Origin: Coptis chinensis | Lineage: Eukaryota; Streptophyta; Magnoliopsida; Ranunculales; Ranunculaceae | Length of the DNA stretch: 64,000 nt | NCBI GenBank assembly: GCA_015680905.1 | Contig: CM027378.1 | Span: forward strand, 55,577,501 to 55,641,500 | Reading direction: 5' to 3' | Position numbers and translations under genes: made by a program | The notes under the pieces: model-generated | Database searches by the model: none | The model's input: only the letters and a program-made list of their open reading frames with translations | What the model was told of the DNA's origin: nothing | In this document: positions 23,160 through 35,099 of the stretch, one piece after another | How the letters are laid out: each line of letters starts with the position of its first letter | Position numbering within the stretch: the stretch's first letter is position 1

Positions 23160-24365
23160 TGAGTCAAACATGGATCCAACCTATCATAGATTATATCCAG
23201 CTAGGCAAAACACCAACAGATCGTGCAAAGGCCCGACAGGCTCAATACCAGTCAGGTTGCTACTGCCTAGTAAACGACAAAATTTTCAGAAAATCCGCCG
23301 AAGACCCATATCTGAGGTGCATAATCCCAGAACATAGTCAGATGATTTTCACAGAGATCCATGAGGGAGAATGCGGGAATCATGCAGGAGGTCGCTCTTT
23401 GGCTCACAAAGCGATCTCACAAGGCTACTTCTGGCTAAGAATGCAGAACGATGCCAAGAAATATGTACTGAAATGCATTAAGTGCCAAACATTTGGCCAC
23501 AATATCATCCAACTAGCTCGAGAACTTATCAACATTGCCAGCCCTTGGCCATTTCATCCCATAGAAAAGCACAAGCTTCCGGTTCGTCCTAGCCGCAACG
23601 AATTACTTCACCAAGTGGGTGGAAATGATCCCCCTAGCTCATGTCAAAGAATCTCATGTCCGAAACTTCATCTGGACCAACATTATTACCAGATTTAGCC
23701 TCCCTCACACATTGGTAATAGACAATGGGTCCCAATTCAGGGGGAAAACAATGAAGGAATTTCTAGCCAAGTGGAAGATCATCCACGCGTTCTCCACCCC
23801 CCAATATGCTCAAAGTAATGGTCAAGCAGATCAGAGCTAACAATAAAACAATTCTGGAGAATTTGAAGAAGAAGATTGAAAAGAACAAAAGCTAGTGACC
23901 AATGCAGCTAGAAAACATTATATTGGCTTACAGAATGACAGCTCGCTCTAGTACAGGCGAATCACCGTTCTCACTATATATGCTACGGTAAGGAAGCCGT
24001 CATTCCTTCTGAGCTGACAATCACAACGACTCGATCTAAAATCATTGAATCTGGTCATAACGACTCCATTCTCGCTCGAGAAGTCAACCTCCTTGAAGAA
24101 CGCCGTGTCCTAGCAGCCATTCGAGTGGCCTCTTATCACCAAACTCTGAGGAAGTCATACAACAAACGAGTAAATCCTTGAAGTTTTCAACCAGGCGACC
24201 TAGTCCTGAAAAAGACTAAGGACGACTCAAAATTGGCTCTAACATGGGAAGGCCCTTACATCGTGGAACGAGTCATAGGCAATGGAGCATATTGGATCAA
24301 AACCCAAGACAGACAAACATTACCACATCCTTGGAATACTTTTTTGTTAAAGAAATTTTATCAAT
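23160..24365 (+). mobile_element. Integrase region of the plus-strand Tat element
   Basis: An integrase zinc-binding region (about 23330-23500), catalytic core (about 23560-23840) and C-terminal region (about 23900-24365) are recognisable and align with the minus-strand copy at 18330-17170. It is interrupted by several breaks. It is a fossil part, not a gene. Confidence 0.75.
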
Positions 24366-24489
24366 AAAAAGTTTATTTGCATGAGTCCTTACTCTTATTA
24401 CTATACACATATTTCTTGATTTCATCAACGCACAACAATCTCTTAATGTTAACAAACAGACGCACAACTCGCTCTCTAAGAGCACAATG

Positions 24490-24900
24490 CTTATTTGAAC
24501 TAAAATACTCTATTGAGCTTAAACATTCTCCACAATAAAACACTCATTCGAGCCCAGGGCTATATAGCTCAAACACTTCTTACTAGTTGAGGACCTACAC
24601 ACTCCTAGGATCAACTCAGTGCAGAATGCTCTCTAATAGCAGAACGCTTACTCAAGCTAAAACGCTCACACGAGTTCAGGGCTACATAGCTCAAACACTT
24701 CTCACTAGTTGAGGACCTACACTCCTAGGATCAACTCAGTGCAGAACGTTCTCCACGAGCAACATGGTTACTCAAGCTAAAGCACTCAGTCAAGCGCCCA
24801 TGCTACATAGCATTAACACTTCTCACCAATGAGAAACATGTACATCAAGGGTCCAGTTAGTACATAACACTCTCGAAAAACAACGCGCTCACTAGAGCCC
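24490..24900 (+). repeat. Tandem repeats in the Tat 3' tail (second family)
   Basis: About three diverged copies of a roughly 125-bp unit share CATAGCTCAAACACTTCT, then TAGTTGAGGACCTACAC, then GGATCAACTCAGTGCAGAA. They lie just after integrase, the same place as the unrelated repeats of the minus-strand Tat copy. Confidence 0.8.
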
Positions 24901-25377
24901 AAAACGATCTCTAATAGTCAAATGCTTCCTGGCATCCTACGTCTTCCTAGACAATTCAATGAGACATACATCTATACGTCAAATTCCTATTGAGATGTCA
25001 AAAACAACATGCAACAAGCATTCATACAAAGTAAGCTAATACTTCAAAGCAAACAGGCATGTCATAAGTGCAAAATGTGAACTACCTGAACAAACTTAGG
25101 AAACCGGTTCATAATCTAATCAAACTACCAGGGACATCCTAGGACACCATCTCGATTAGAACACATCAATAACAAAAGCGAGCTGCCCAGAACAATCTAG
25201 GAAACCAATTCACCCAAATACCAAAATTAAAGCAAATACTAAAGGCGAACTGCCTAGGTCGCCCCAGGTTATCAGCTCTTAATGTATCTGGCACATGCTA
25301 ATTCAATAGAAACCACCTCTATTGTATCATCATCAAAGAAAAAAAAAAACTCACATCTCTCAAGAGAAACAACCCTA

Positions 25378-28151
25378 AGACACATTGGTAAGAGTTTCAG
25401 TACGAAGAGGGTCCAATTCTTCATTGAAAGCAGCGGCTACATCCAGGGCTAGATCCGAGCCAACATCATTCAAAGGAATAGGACCTTCAAGTACAGGAAG
25501 AATGGTACTAGCATCTCCAGGTGCGTCTAACACTATTGCACCTCGAGCCCCACGTTCTGGTTCCTTCTGTAAAGCAAGATACTTCTGCTCCAACTCGTTA
25601 TAGTTTTTGGCCAGCTCAGTTGCCTCTCCGAACAGCCTCATAGGGATCTTTCGCCGTCTTGGCTGCAGCCGTTGCCTTCTCCATGTAACCCCTGTACAAC
25701 GCCACCTCATCATTTGCTTCCTCCAACACCCTAGCCAAGATGCTTTTCTCCAAAACAACCTGATCATGCTTCTTCTTCAGCTTGTCATAACTAGCCTGAA
25801 GTGACACTTGAATTGTACGAACGTTCTCTAGTTCTTCTCTCATCTTTTCTCGTTCGCTCTTTTCAGCCTCAGCAATCATGGCCAGCTCTTTTAGTTTCTA
25901 GTACCCATATAGTACCTACAAAGCAACATTGCACTCACATAGGGGTGTAATACGGGGCAGGCCGAGTCAACTGCGGGTCAAATAGTGATGGAGCGGGTTG
26001 GGGCGGGTTTAGGGGATACAAATCCAGTGGTCCTGATGGGGCGGGGCGGGTTGAAGTGTGTCTTTAGTACCATCACCCGGCCTGTTGGGTCAGCTTACGG
26101 GGCGGGTTTTGGGCGGGTCATCCGAGTCGGGTGGAAATTATCATTTTAACCCAATTTCACCCAAAAAAAAACTTTCTAATTCTAATTCTGCAAGTAATAT
26201 CTTTCCAATTCACAACATAGAGAAAAAAAAATGGAATCAATCAATGAAAAATAAACAAAAATAAAAAAAACTTGAACTTGAACCCAAAGCCATATCTAAA
26301 AATTTGAATTTTCATTCTCATGATTTATCATTTGTAAATTGATTATTTTCCATAGCATGATAAAATGAAGATAGGAGCAAGGATCTATGGTACAAAATAA
26401 TAAAATATAAACTAAAAGAATCCGAAATTAATACAAGGATGAATGATTCATTTTCTCCAAAATTCGAAAGCTGAATTTGAACTCTTGATATTTGCCCAAT
26501 GTTCAAACTTGAATATTTAAAATTGATGTTGAACTCATAAGTTTTTTATCTCCAAAATTCCTACAAAAATTAAAAGAAAATATAAACAAAATTCAAAAAT
26601 ATTATAGTTTGAGTCTTGAAATTGTGCGGGTCAATAGGGTTGAGTCAATGAATTTTGATACGGTATGGGTCGAGCAGCTTGACGGGTCGGGTTTAAGCAT
26701 ATAACCTACACCCATAGCCCGACTGCGTAGAAATGGTGGCGGGGCGGGACGGGGCGGGTCTGTTTTTGGGTTGATGTGGGTTTAGGTGGCGGGTGAAGAC
26801 CAGGTGCCCTACCGGGTGATGGGTCAACGGTTTTTTTTTTTACACTCCTACACTCACACATCAATAAATCATTCTACTTATACACAACTAAAAGCCAAAT
26901 CACACAAACACTTACCAGGCAATACCCAAGGTCCATTGCCCTCACGTTCGTGGCAAGGTCTCCCATGGCATCCAGGTTCTGTCGATCTTCATTGAGAGCA
27001 ATGCTATCCAGCAAGCAACTCGCAATAGGAGCCGACTGGAAGCTACAGTCAAACCTCATCACGTACTGAGTTTCACCAGTGTTTGGATCGACATAGGTGA
27101 CACCCTTCTCCAGAGCGCCACCATTTCCCTTTCCCTCACCTGCCCACTCCAGCTCCTATTCCTAACCTCCCTAGTTACAACTCCACTATCTTCCCTCTCC
27201 ATGACAAATTCGCTAGAAGACTCACTATCGACCTGACCGCGAGCTCTTTTCTTTTGACTCCCTCTCTTCAGCCTTATCTCACGACCTCCCCTTTCCACAA
27301 AGTAGGTCGCTACCTCAGCGCGGGCAACTTCTCCTGCTTCTCAACTCAACTAAGCTTAGCGAACTTCTTAATCAACCCATGGTTTGTTCGCCTTGTAATA
27401 GCGACCTCTGCAAGACAAGTAGTTCCAAGGTCAGTTCAGTAAAACAAATATTGCTCAATATACTCTGAAGGGCACAAAAACATACCAGAAAAATTGCAAA
27501 CCCTAGTATGAACTCCAAACCCACTAGCATAATAATTTCCAATTAACAACAATAGTCTTCTCTCCCAAGGCTCGTTGCTCACACCATCCAGAACGCTCGA
27601 CTTCTTCGTTAGCATTTGTAAACTAAAATTATTAGCACAAGATCGCTTCACAGCGAAGTGCTCAATAATATCGGCGACCTCAATGTGGTACTCCCCACTA
27701 TATATCATTCAACATATCGAAAACTCTAAGCAAACACTAGGTGTTACCAACAATCTGGCATGGCGCTTTCTTACAAAAGTTCAGAAAGCTACAAGTAATT
27801 AAGTTTCGAACGGTATCCTCATGCCAGCTCCCAATTGCCCCTCACAAACTACCACCCCATATCCCTGTGGGACGAACACGCTTCTTAAGGCGTCCACATC
27901 ATCCCCTACTTCATTCATCTCCAGGTCGCTCACATCTATATATATCATAAGCATCCCTTAAATCCGCAAAGCTTTCCATAGCACGTTAATCTACAACTCT
28001 AGGGGGCAACCCACTAGAAGCAGAACCCATCACGACCAAAGCTACTCTCCAAATCAATTACAGATTCAGATCTTATATATTCTTCCTCACTTTCAAACCC
28101 TACCGACTCTACTTTAACCTCATCAGACTGTGTATCATCGGAATCAGACAT
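25378..28151 (-). mobile_element. Antisense accessory ORF of the plus-strand Tat element
   Basis: This part of the Tat fossil runs opposite to integrase. It starts with an acidic N-terminus (ATG at 28151, MSDSDDTQSDEVKVES). It continues with a segment near 27700-27480 that resembles the plant 'gypsy-type transposon' accessory domain, then a basic Arg/Lys part, and a segment CSFQSAPIASCLLDS near 27045. After an intron (25916-26915) comes a coiled-coil region (25879-25616) and an acidic C-terminus. The intron donor and acceptor correspond in position to those in the other Tat copy. A hAT element occupies most of the intron. The copy is broken. Confidence 0.6.
25940..26850 (+). mobile_element. 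Non-autonomous hAT element in a Tat intron
   Basis: The terminal inverted repeats are TAGGGGTGTAA (25940) and TTACACTCCTA (ending 26850). An exact 8-bp target duplication CACTCACA lies at 25932-25939 and 26851-26858. It is 911 bp long with no transposase. Both ends are rich in GGGCGGGT-type words (25950-26150 and 26640-26800) around an A/T-rich middle. Eight-base duplications and this end sequence fit the hAT superfamily. Confidence 0.92.
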
Positions 28152-28554
28152 ATTTTGTAACAAAAAACGAAAGAACCAAACAAGCAAAGTTTATCTATCA
28201 AAGCGAGAGAAAGAAAAATGGAAGAAAAAGCACTAACCTGAGCACTAAGCACTCAACAATCTCAAAAAATCCGAAGAAAATGAAACAAAACAGTAACACT
28301 TCAGTTCCCCAAACCGTCTTATACACACTGCCCGTTCAGTTCCCAATGCAGGCCATTATTGCGCTGAACCCTAACCGACACGTCTTCTTAATGTCTTGTC
28401 TTTTCAAGAACAGGATATTTTCACCCACCTGAAAATGAAGCGGTTCCTATATAGTTTCAGAACTGCCCACACCCTCGAATGTGCCGCATAGGTGCTATCG
28501 TTCTTTCTCATAAGATTGCTTCTCTATAAAAAGCGACCTAATGAGATGGGGCTA

Positions 28555-29170
28555 TGTGAAGGACTAATATCCACAACCAATGGATATCAGACACGTGTCC
28601 TGCACATACAGAACTACCAACCGATCGACCTCAAATCCTCGTCCTCCGAGCTCACTTCATAGTGACTCGACTTAGGCAACCAAAGTGACCAACTCGCGCC
28701 CAAAACGATCTCACCACCAACCGATCTCACGTACTCGTCCTACGAGATCGCTTCAAAGTGACTCAAGTCGAATAAACGACCTCAAACAAAAGCGACCTCC
28801 AAAGCACTCACTCCTCTCATCCCACAATGGCTCGTAACGTATGTCTTTATTAGAGCCATCAAGACCGAAGCTTCAGGCATGTTATGCAATAAATGTCCTT
28901 AACTAGCCATCATGGCTCGTGAGTGACCTGGAGACCTGGATTTGACCTGACGCGGGAGAGCATTAGGCGCAGGCACCTTGCCTATATAAAGAGGATGAGG
29001 AACTATGTCTGACCTGATTCAAGTTTTCCCCAGAGAGAGAGCTTGATACGTAGACAGTTCGTCCATACGAACTCGGTCAAATCCAATCCCAGATCCACAT
29101 CTCCTCCATTGAAGCCTACGTTTGTAAGGTTAATCCAAATTCAAACCTTTACAAAAGGCTTTACCAATTT
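28555..29170 (+). mobile_element. 3' LTR of the plus-strand Tat element (right border approximate)
   Basis: A purine-rich GAGATGGGG precedes TGTGAAGGACTAAT at 28555. A TATA box TATATAAAG (28983-28991) and the following CTGATTCAAGTTTTCC align with the LTR of the minus-strand copy, and both share ACACGTGTCC near the start. The right end is unclear, at 29140-29180. Confidence 0.55.
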
Positions 29171-29179
29171 TGCTAGTTG

Positions 29180-29766
29180 GCACCTGCAACTTTATGAATT
29201 GTTCGAAGTCTTCGAACCATTATGGATTCAATTGTTTGTTTAACTCCATAAAATGCATGCATATGCATTCATTTTCTCCAACTGCTTGATGTAACTAGAA
29301 AGGATAGGGGCAACAGTAATCTTGATTTCTAAATGATAGGTTTTGACCCTTTTCGTGGCCACATACAATGAAGAAAAGGAAAGACTTGGTCAATAGAAAG
29401 CCATGGAAGAAAAAGAGATGAAGTAAATTGATAAGAGCCAAAACACACCTAATTGAAGTTAAACTACATACCTTCATGAATAAGACATTTTCTTCATACG
29501 AAAGTTCTTCAATAACATTCCTTCATGTAATAGTTCCTACAGGTACGACAATAGAATTTAAATTTAAACAAAAGGTGACCTTTGTTTTCAAAATGAATAA
29601 TACTAGCCTATCTAGCCCAGCTGTGTTAATTTCCTTTCTGCTCTTTCTTCTTGGAGCATTCGCTGTTAACTAATGCTAATCCATTTTCTGTTTTGACGTA
29701 AAGAATGAACAAGACTGCAAAATATGCCATGCTTGCATAGTTGCATGTTCACCGTTATCACCACCC
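29180..29766. other. Intergenic, nothing firm
   Basis: A short palindrome GTTCGAAGTCTTCGAAC lies near 29200. TGATAAGAGCCAAAA at 29430 looks like the start of the Athila-like LTR family, but no LTR follows. I see no gene. Confidence 0.5.
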
Positions 29767-30449
29767 CTAATGCTTCCGAATCTTCTCATTTGTATTGTCC
29801 AACTGCTGAATTCTCATCTGCTCATAAAAATTGGCAATGAACTCCTTTGCTTTTACATCAATCATCTGATCACCATTTTCATCTTCATTTACGTTATCAT
29901 TTTCACCCTCATCTTCATCCTCAAATACAAACTTGTAGGTGCAACCATCACTATTATCAAGCTCTTGCAGGTTTTGAGTTGAAGAATATAGGCTCCTGGT
30001 ATCATTAGACCTAGACGAGGATGGTGTGGGCGAGGCTGCTGATGCCCATGATCCCGAGGGTGAAGAACCGGCATGACTCAATGACTTGATGAGTGGGGTG
30101 ACTGGTGCAGATGTGACCAACGGTGGTGGGGATTGTTGATGGTGCTGGAGGTGTTGGTGGTGTAATGGTGACTTGATGAGTGGGCCGGGGTGACTGGTGC
30201 AGACGTGACCTCTGGCGGTGGGGATTGCTGATGGTTCTGGATGCGTTCGTGGTGTAAAGGCCTAACTGCGCTAATAACTCTCTTCCATTGATCTTTTGAC
30301 GGGACGTCTACATGCATGGAGTTGGACTTTTTGTGTGATCTATGTCGTAGCATGAACAATGCAACTTTGATAGTATGTAAGGCTCCACGCTTCTTTGTCT
30401 GTACATGTTGGATGGAACCTTTTTCATCCATATCAGCTTTGTTCTCCAT
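29767..30449 (-). pseudogene. DUF761-type plant gene with a 5-bp frameshift
   Basis: The likely start is the ATG at 30449 (MENKADMDEKGS). Basic residues and the hydrophobic stretch HTIKVALFMLRHRSHKK follow, then a Pro/Ser/His-rich middle, an acidic EDEDEGENDN stretch, and a C-terminal VKAKEFIANFYEQMRIQQ that matches the DUF761 C-terminal helix. These are small plant proteins of poorly known function. The middle holds an imperfect 87-bp in-frame duplication (29 codons); the copy nearer the start has five extra bases (about 30183-30190), which shift the frame, so the N-terminal frame stops near 30078. If the five bases are real, the protein is cut to about 123 residues without DUF761. A shorter protein or a sequencing artefact are alternatives. 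Confidence 0.8.
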
Positions 30450-30561
30450 CGGGTCCCATATGTGTAGGTTTAATCTTTTTTCGGCCTTAAGCAATAAGCA
30501 ATAAGGTGGTTAGGATGTTCTTGGTAGGGAAGCGAGAGAGAGAGAGAGATTGAAGGATAAC

Positions 30562-30569
30562 TATATATA
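30562..30569 (-). promoter_or_regulatory. TATA box of the DUF761-type gene
   Basis: TATATATA lies 113 bases upstream of the ATG at 30449. A CT-rich leader (minus-strand CTCTCTCTCTCTC, 30526-30549) lies between them, which is common in plant 5' untranslated regions. A hAT element begins 117 bases further upstream. Confidence 0.6.
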
Positions 30570-30685
30570 GGTTTTATACTAAATTACGTAGAATGTCATT
30601 TGATTTCCAGGAATGTGGTTAGCATTTTGTTGTCATTAGTTATCATGTTGCTACAATTTCAACGTGTCCTTGGCTCCTTTGTGAA

Positions 30686-31961
30686 CAGTGGCGGAGCCAG
30701 GAATTTGAGTGAGGGTGAGCCACCCAAACAACCAAACATACAAAAAAATAATTAATAATAACTAATTTCTTTTAACTAATAATTCAAACTTAACCCAACC
30801 ACAAAATAACTATATTTCGAACATCAAATATCTTATAAAATAATACAATAGGAACATTGGATCAAGAGTCTCTAAAATGTAATGTCCAGAGAAGAGGGCA
30901 AGAGCCGGTAGAAAACAGTAGACAACTAGACAACGAGGAATATTGAAGTGAGAGGGTAAATGCCAACGCTTAAGGTATACAACCCTTTGCGAAACTTGAG
31001 GCGTGGGTGGCAAGCAGAGTATTGTTGCGAGAGTAAAAGATCTCAATAGGAGCATTTTAACATTTTAAAACCTACCACTGAACAAATATATAATGAAAAC
31101 GCTAGTAGAACAAGATCACGGTGCAAATTCCTTCTTGAACACCTATAGAAGCGACTACCAAACGTCCCATTAACCAAGATCACATAACGGAGTTTACCAA
31201 CTTCACTAACGAAAGTAACGAGTCCATTTCCACAATCTTTGACCAAAAGTCATCATATCCACATACCACATAAGGACCTATTTTAATCATTATTTTCCAA
31301 CACCCTAGCATGGGTTGGAACATTTTCAATCTTCATAAGGAACAACAATATGCTGGGATCTTGCATCTGGCATAAAAACTCGTCCCTAAGTCCCTAACAC
31401 AACCTCTATTGACTAAAAAAAGTAAACTCCACCATTTAATTAAACACACCTCAGGTCTCAGTCGGTAGTCACAATAATGACAACCATAATTAACACTAGA
31501 ACACATTGACTCCCCTAAAAAACTCCTAAATACAACCAGAAATAGACCTAAAATAGACAACATACAAATTGCCCTTACAGTTGCAAACCTAAGTATTTAG
31601 TAAATTCACGACAAGAAATTAAGTAAGAGTTGCCATTAAATAATATGGTATAGGAATCAGTACAAAAAGATCAAAAAGAAGACAAGAAACTAAATAATGT
31701 GAGTCTTACCTAGTTACTCCACAAGAAGTCAAGAAGAGTAGAAACTTTTTAGTAGAATAATTGAGAAGGGAGTTAAGGAGGAGAAGTGGAGTGCCTGAGG
31801 GGTTTATTTTGTTTGGGTTTATGGTGTTTTTTTTCCCCTTTTATTTTATTTGTTTTTTTTTTTTTTTTTTTTTTTTTGGTTCGACTGATAGTATATTTTT
31901 TTTTCCGGAAAATTGAGGGTGAGCCGGGGCGTACCCTGGGCCCCCCCTGGCTCCGCCACTG
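30686..31961 (+). mobile_element. Non-autonomous hAT element upstream of the DUF761-type gene
   Basis: The inverted termini are CAGTGGCGGAGCCAG and CTGGCTCCGCCACTG. An exact 8-bp target duplication TTTGTGAA lies at 30678-30685 and 31962-31969. The element is 1,276 bp. The second ring of similarity, GTGAGGGTGAGCC versus GAGGGTGAGCC, is in direct orientation. I recognise no transposase in the short open frames. The CAGTGGCGGAGCCAG end is a very common plant hAT MITE signature. Confidence 0.95.
31853..31878. repeat. T-run in hAT element
   Basis: About 26 consecutive T lie near the right end of the hAT element. Confidence 0.9.
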
Positions 31962-31969
31962 TTTGTGAA

Positions 31970-32560
31970 TAACGAGTTGTGGGAACCTATTTGTTCTCTA
32001 TCTCAGTCAAAAGTCAAAACCAGAGGAAGCTTTGCTCCTTCCGAATTGTTAGGCAAATGATATGACCATGTTCTCCCTTCAAATTTACACGAGTACTTGT
32101 GTCAGTGTGCAATTTTGGTTGGGTTCTTAATCAGTTCTTGAGATACATATAATCAAGACCAATGGTATATATAGTCGTTTTCAAGTACATCATGCATTGT
32201 TCGTTCGGTTTTCAGTTTTAGTTCTCAGATCAATCAGTTACATTGGAACTATCATTAGGAATGCAGAACATGGACAGAACTGTGGTCTGGGCAATCAATT
32301 TTGAGTGGCAACTTCAAGATAGTAGTAGACTAGTAGTTTATGAAAGGAAAAGAGCCTGAGGGATCGCCGTGGACAGTGGCAGCTAGGAAGAAGCGGAGTT
32401 TATTTTTGAGGGAGAATGACAACCCGTTAGTTTCGGTACGTTGAAACCAAGAGTCCATGAAATGCTTATTCTTTCCTGGCTTCATCCACTTCTTCAAGGC
32501 GCCTACTGATTTCTTTTAGCTTCACACCCAACTACACAAACATGAACGAGCATTGAAGGA
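31970..32560. other. Intergenic, no gene seen
   Basis: No open frame or repeat was recognised here. Positions 32560-32609 belong to the repeat that the Helitron interrupts. Confidence 0.5.
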
Positions 32561-32609
32561 GTTGAATCCGAGACCTCTTAGAAACCAAAGGGCCTTATAC
32601 CATGTTAAA

Positions 32610-32640
32610 CTAGCTTTTGAACCCGTCCTACGAACGGGTG
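32610..32640 (-). other. Helitron 3' terminus (CTAG, seven-base spacer, hairpin)
   Basis: The plus strand reads CTAGCTTTTGAACCCGT, loop, ACGGGT; CTAG is at 32610-32613, the spacer is 32614-32620, and the stem arms are 32621-32626 and 32634-32639. This is the standard Helitron 3' structure in reverse complement. Confidence 0.75.
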
Positions 32641-32959
32641 CCAGGGTGCCGGTATATTAAATTATTCTAAAAAATATTTGAACTATGTAAATAGATCTAT
32701 TTATGAGATGAATATTACATTGGTCACTCATCCAAATTTCTTGCAACATGAAAACCACTCTCCATAAAATAATAATAATAATAATGCACTTTTATAAAAA
32801 CCCTTCGAGTTCTTTTTGTTATTTAATAATGGAAGTTTAATAAAAATTTTATGAGAATGCCCAATGAGACGAAATTCATATTGAATATACTTGAATAATA
32901 AGTCATTCTCAATCATATACTTGTCGAGACATTTCCACTACACATAAAACAACGATGAT

Positions 32960-35095
32960 TTGAGATTTGTTCAATACATTAATATTTAATTTCTGATTTT
33001 CCGTTAAATATTTTTTGAGATCAGTTCATTACATTTGTATCCAGTTTTTGATTTTTTGTTAATTCATCTTTGAGGTTAGTTCAATGCAATTACACCCAGT
33101 TTCTGATTTTTTATTTTTCAATTTTTGTTAATTATTCTTTGAGATTAGTTCCATGAATTTGCACTTAGTTTTGGATTGCGCGTTAATAACTCTATGAGGT
33201 TAGATCAATACATTTGCATTCAGTTTCCTATTTCAAGTTAATTATTATTTGAGTTTAATTAGTTCAATGCATTTACATCTAGTTTCCAATTTCTCGTTAA
33301 TTATTTTTTACTTTAGTTCAATGCATTTGCATCTTGTTTTCGATTTTCAGTTAATTATTCTTTGATGTTAGTTTGATGCATTCGCATCCAGTTTTCGATT
33401 ACACCTGAATGATTCTTTGAGATTAGTTCCATGTATTGGCATCCTTTTTCTGATTTGTCGTTAATTATTCCTTGAGATTAGTTCTATTCATTTACATCCA
33501 GTTTCTGATTTCCTGTTAATTATTCTTTAAAGTTAGTTCCTTGTAGTTGCATCCAGTTTTCAATTTTCCGTTAATTATTATTTGAAGTTAGTTTGATACA
33601 GTTGCATCCACTTTCCAATTTTCTGTTAATTTTTCTTTGGGGTTAGTTTGATGCAGTTTCATGTTATTTCCGATTACCCGTTAATTATTCTTTGAGATTA
33701 GTTTGATGTATTTGTATCCAGTTTTCGAGTTCCCGTTAATTATTTTTTGAGGTTTGTTGAATGCATTTGCATCCAGTTTCCGATTGTCTGTCAATTATTA
33801 TTTGAGGTTAATTAGTTCAATGCACTTGTATCCAGTTCCTGGTTTCCCGTTAATTATTCTTTGAGGTTAGTTCATTGCAGTGTTACATCTAGTTTTCGAT
33901 TTTCTGTTAATTATTCTATGAGGTTAGTTCATTACAGTGTTGCATCTAGTTTCCAATTTACCGTTAATTATTCTTTAAGGTTAGTTCATTACATTTGCAT
34001 CCAGTTTTCAATTTTTATCCCACTAATTATTTTTTGAGGTTAGCTCAATGCATTTGTATCAAGTTTCTGATTTCATGTTAATTATTCTTTGAGGTTAGTC
34101 GATGCATTTGCACCAGGTTTTCAATTTTACATTAATTATTCTTTGAGGTTAGTTAGCTGGATTTGCATCCAGTTTCCGATGTCATGTTAATTATTCTTTG
34201 GTTCAGTGCAGTTGCATCCAGCTTCTAATTTTCCATTAATTATTCTTTGAGGTTAGTTAAATTCATTTGGATCCAGTTTCTAATTTCTCGTCAATTATTC
34301 TTTGAGGATAGTTTGATGCATTTGCATCCAATTTTTTTATTTTCCGTTAATTATTTCTTTGAGGTTAGTTTATGCAGTTGCATCTAGTTTTTTATTTCCC
34401 GTTAATTATTCTTTGAGATTAGTTCAATGCATTTTTATCCAATTTTTTATTTCTCGTTAACTTTTCTTTGGCGTTAGTTCAATACAGTTGCATCCAGTTT
34501 CCAACTTTCCACTAATTATTCTTTGAGGTTAGTTGGATGCATTTGCATCGAATTTTTGATTTCCCATTAATTATTCTTTTAGGTTAGTTCAATGCAATGT
34601 GGTATCCAATTTTCGATTTCCCGTTAACTATTCTTTGAGATTTCTTCAATGCATTTGCATCAAGTTTCCGATTTCCCATTAATATTCTTTGACGTTGGCT
34701 GGTTCAATGCATTTGCATCCAATTTTCCGATTTTGCATTAATAACTCTTTGAAATTAGTTCGATGCATTTACATCCAGTCTCATATTTCCAGTTACCCGT
34801 TAATTATTCTTTGAGGTTAGTTCGATGCACTCACATCCATTTTCCGGTTACCCATTAATTTTTCTTTGAGGTTTGTTCAATGCAGTGTTGCATCCATTTT
34901 GCTATTTCCCGTTAATTATTCTGAGTTAGTTCAATGCAGTGTTGCATCTATTTTCTGATTTCTCTTTAATTATTCTTTGAGGTTAGTTCAATATTGTTGC
35001 ATCCAACTTGCGATTTCTCATTATTATCCTATTTCCCGTTAATTATTTTTTGGGGTTGGATCAATGCATTTGTGTCCAGTTTATGATTTCCTGAT
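32960..35095. repeat. Minisatellite of about 55-bp units, roughly 39 copies
   Basis: A diverged tandem array covers about 2.1 kb. The consensus features are GCATCCAGTTTCCGATT, then CCCGTTAATTATTCTTTGA, then GGTTAGTTCAATGCA. Units vary by small indels (about 50-62 bases), and a few neighbouring pairs share changes, which suggests local duplication. The array lies just inside the 3' end of the Helitron. It has no coding potential and no CRISPR-like regular spacing. Confidence 0.95.
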
Positions 35096-35099
35096 AATT

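Larger units (their letters stand above)
22979..29170 (+). mobile_element. Tat-lineage element, plus strand, lacking its 5' half
   Basis: Sequence related to the minus-strand element appears from about 22985 in the other orientation. It starts in the second RNase H/integrase linker and goes through integrase (about 23160-24365), tandem repeats, an antisense accessory ORF and an LTR. The cut coincides with the outer edge of the minus-strand element's LTR, which suggests that the latter inserted here, although its far end and the missing 5' half are not in place. The two copies differ clearly, so they are separate subfamilies or old. The copy is broken. Confidence 0.75.

Noticed and set aside
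29430-29480. TGATAAGAGCCAAAA, like the start of the Athila-like LTR
   Set aside because: The bases that follow do not align with either LTR in the window, so the match is limited to about 15 bases.
32960-35095. CRISPR-like regular repeats
   Set aside because: Units are contiguous and diverged without unique spacers, and the genome is eukaryotic. It is a minisatellite.
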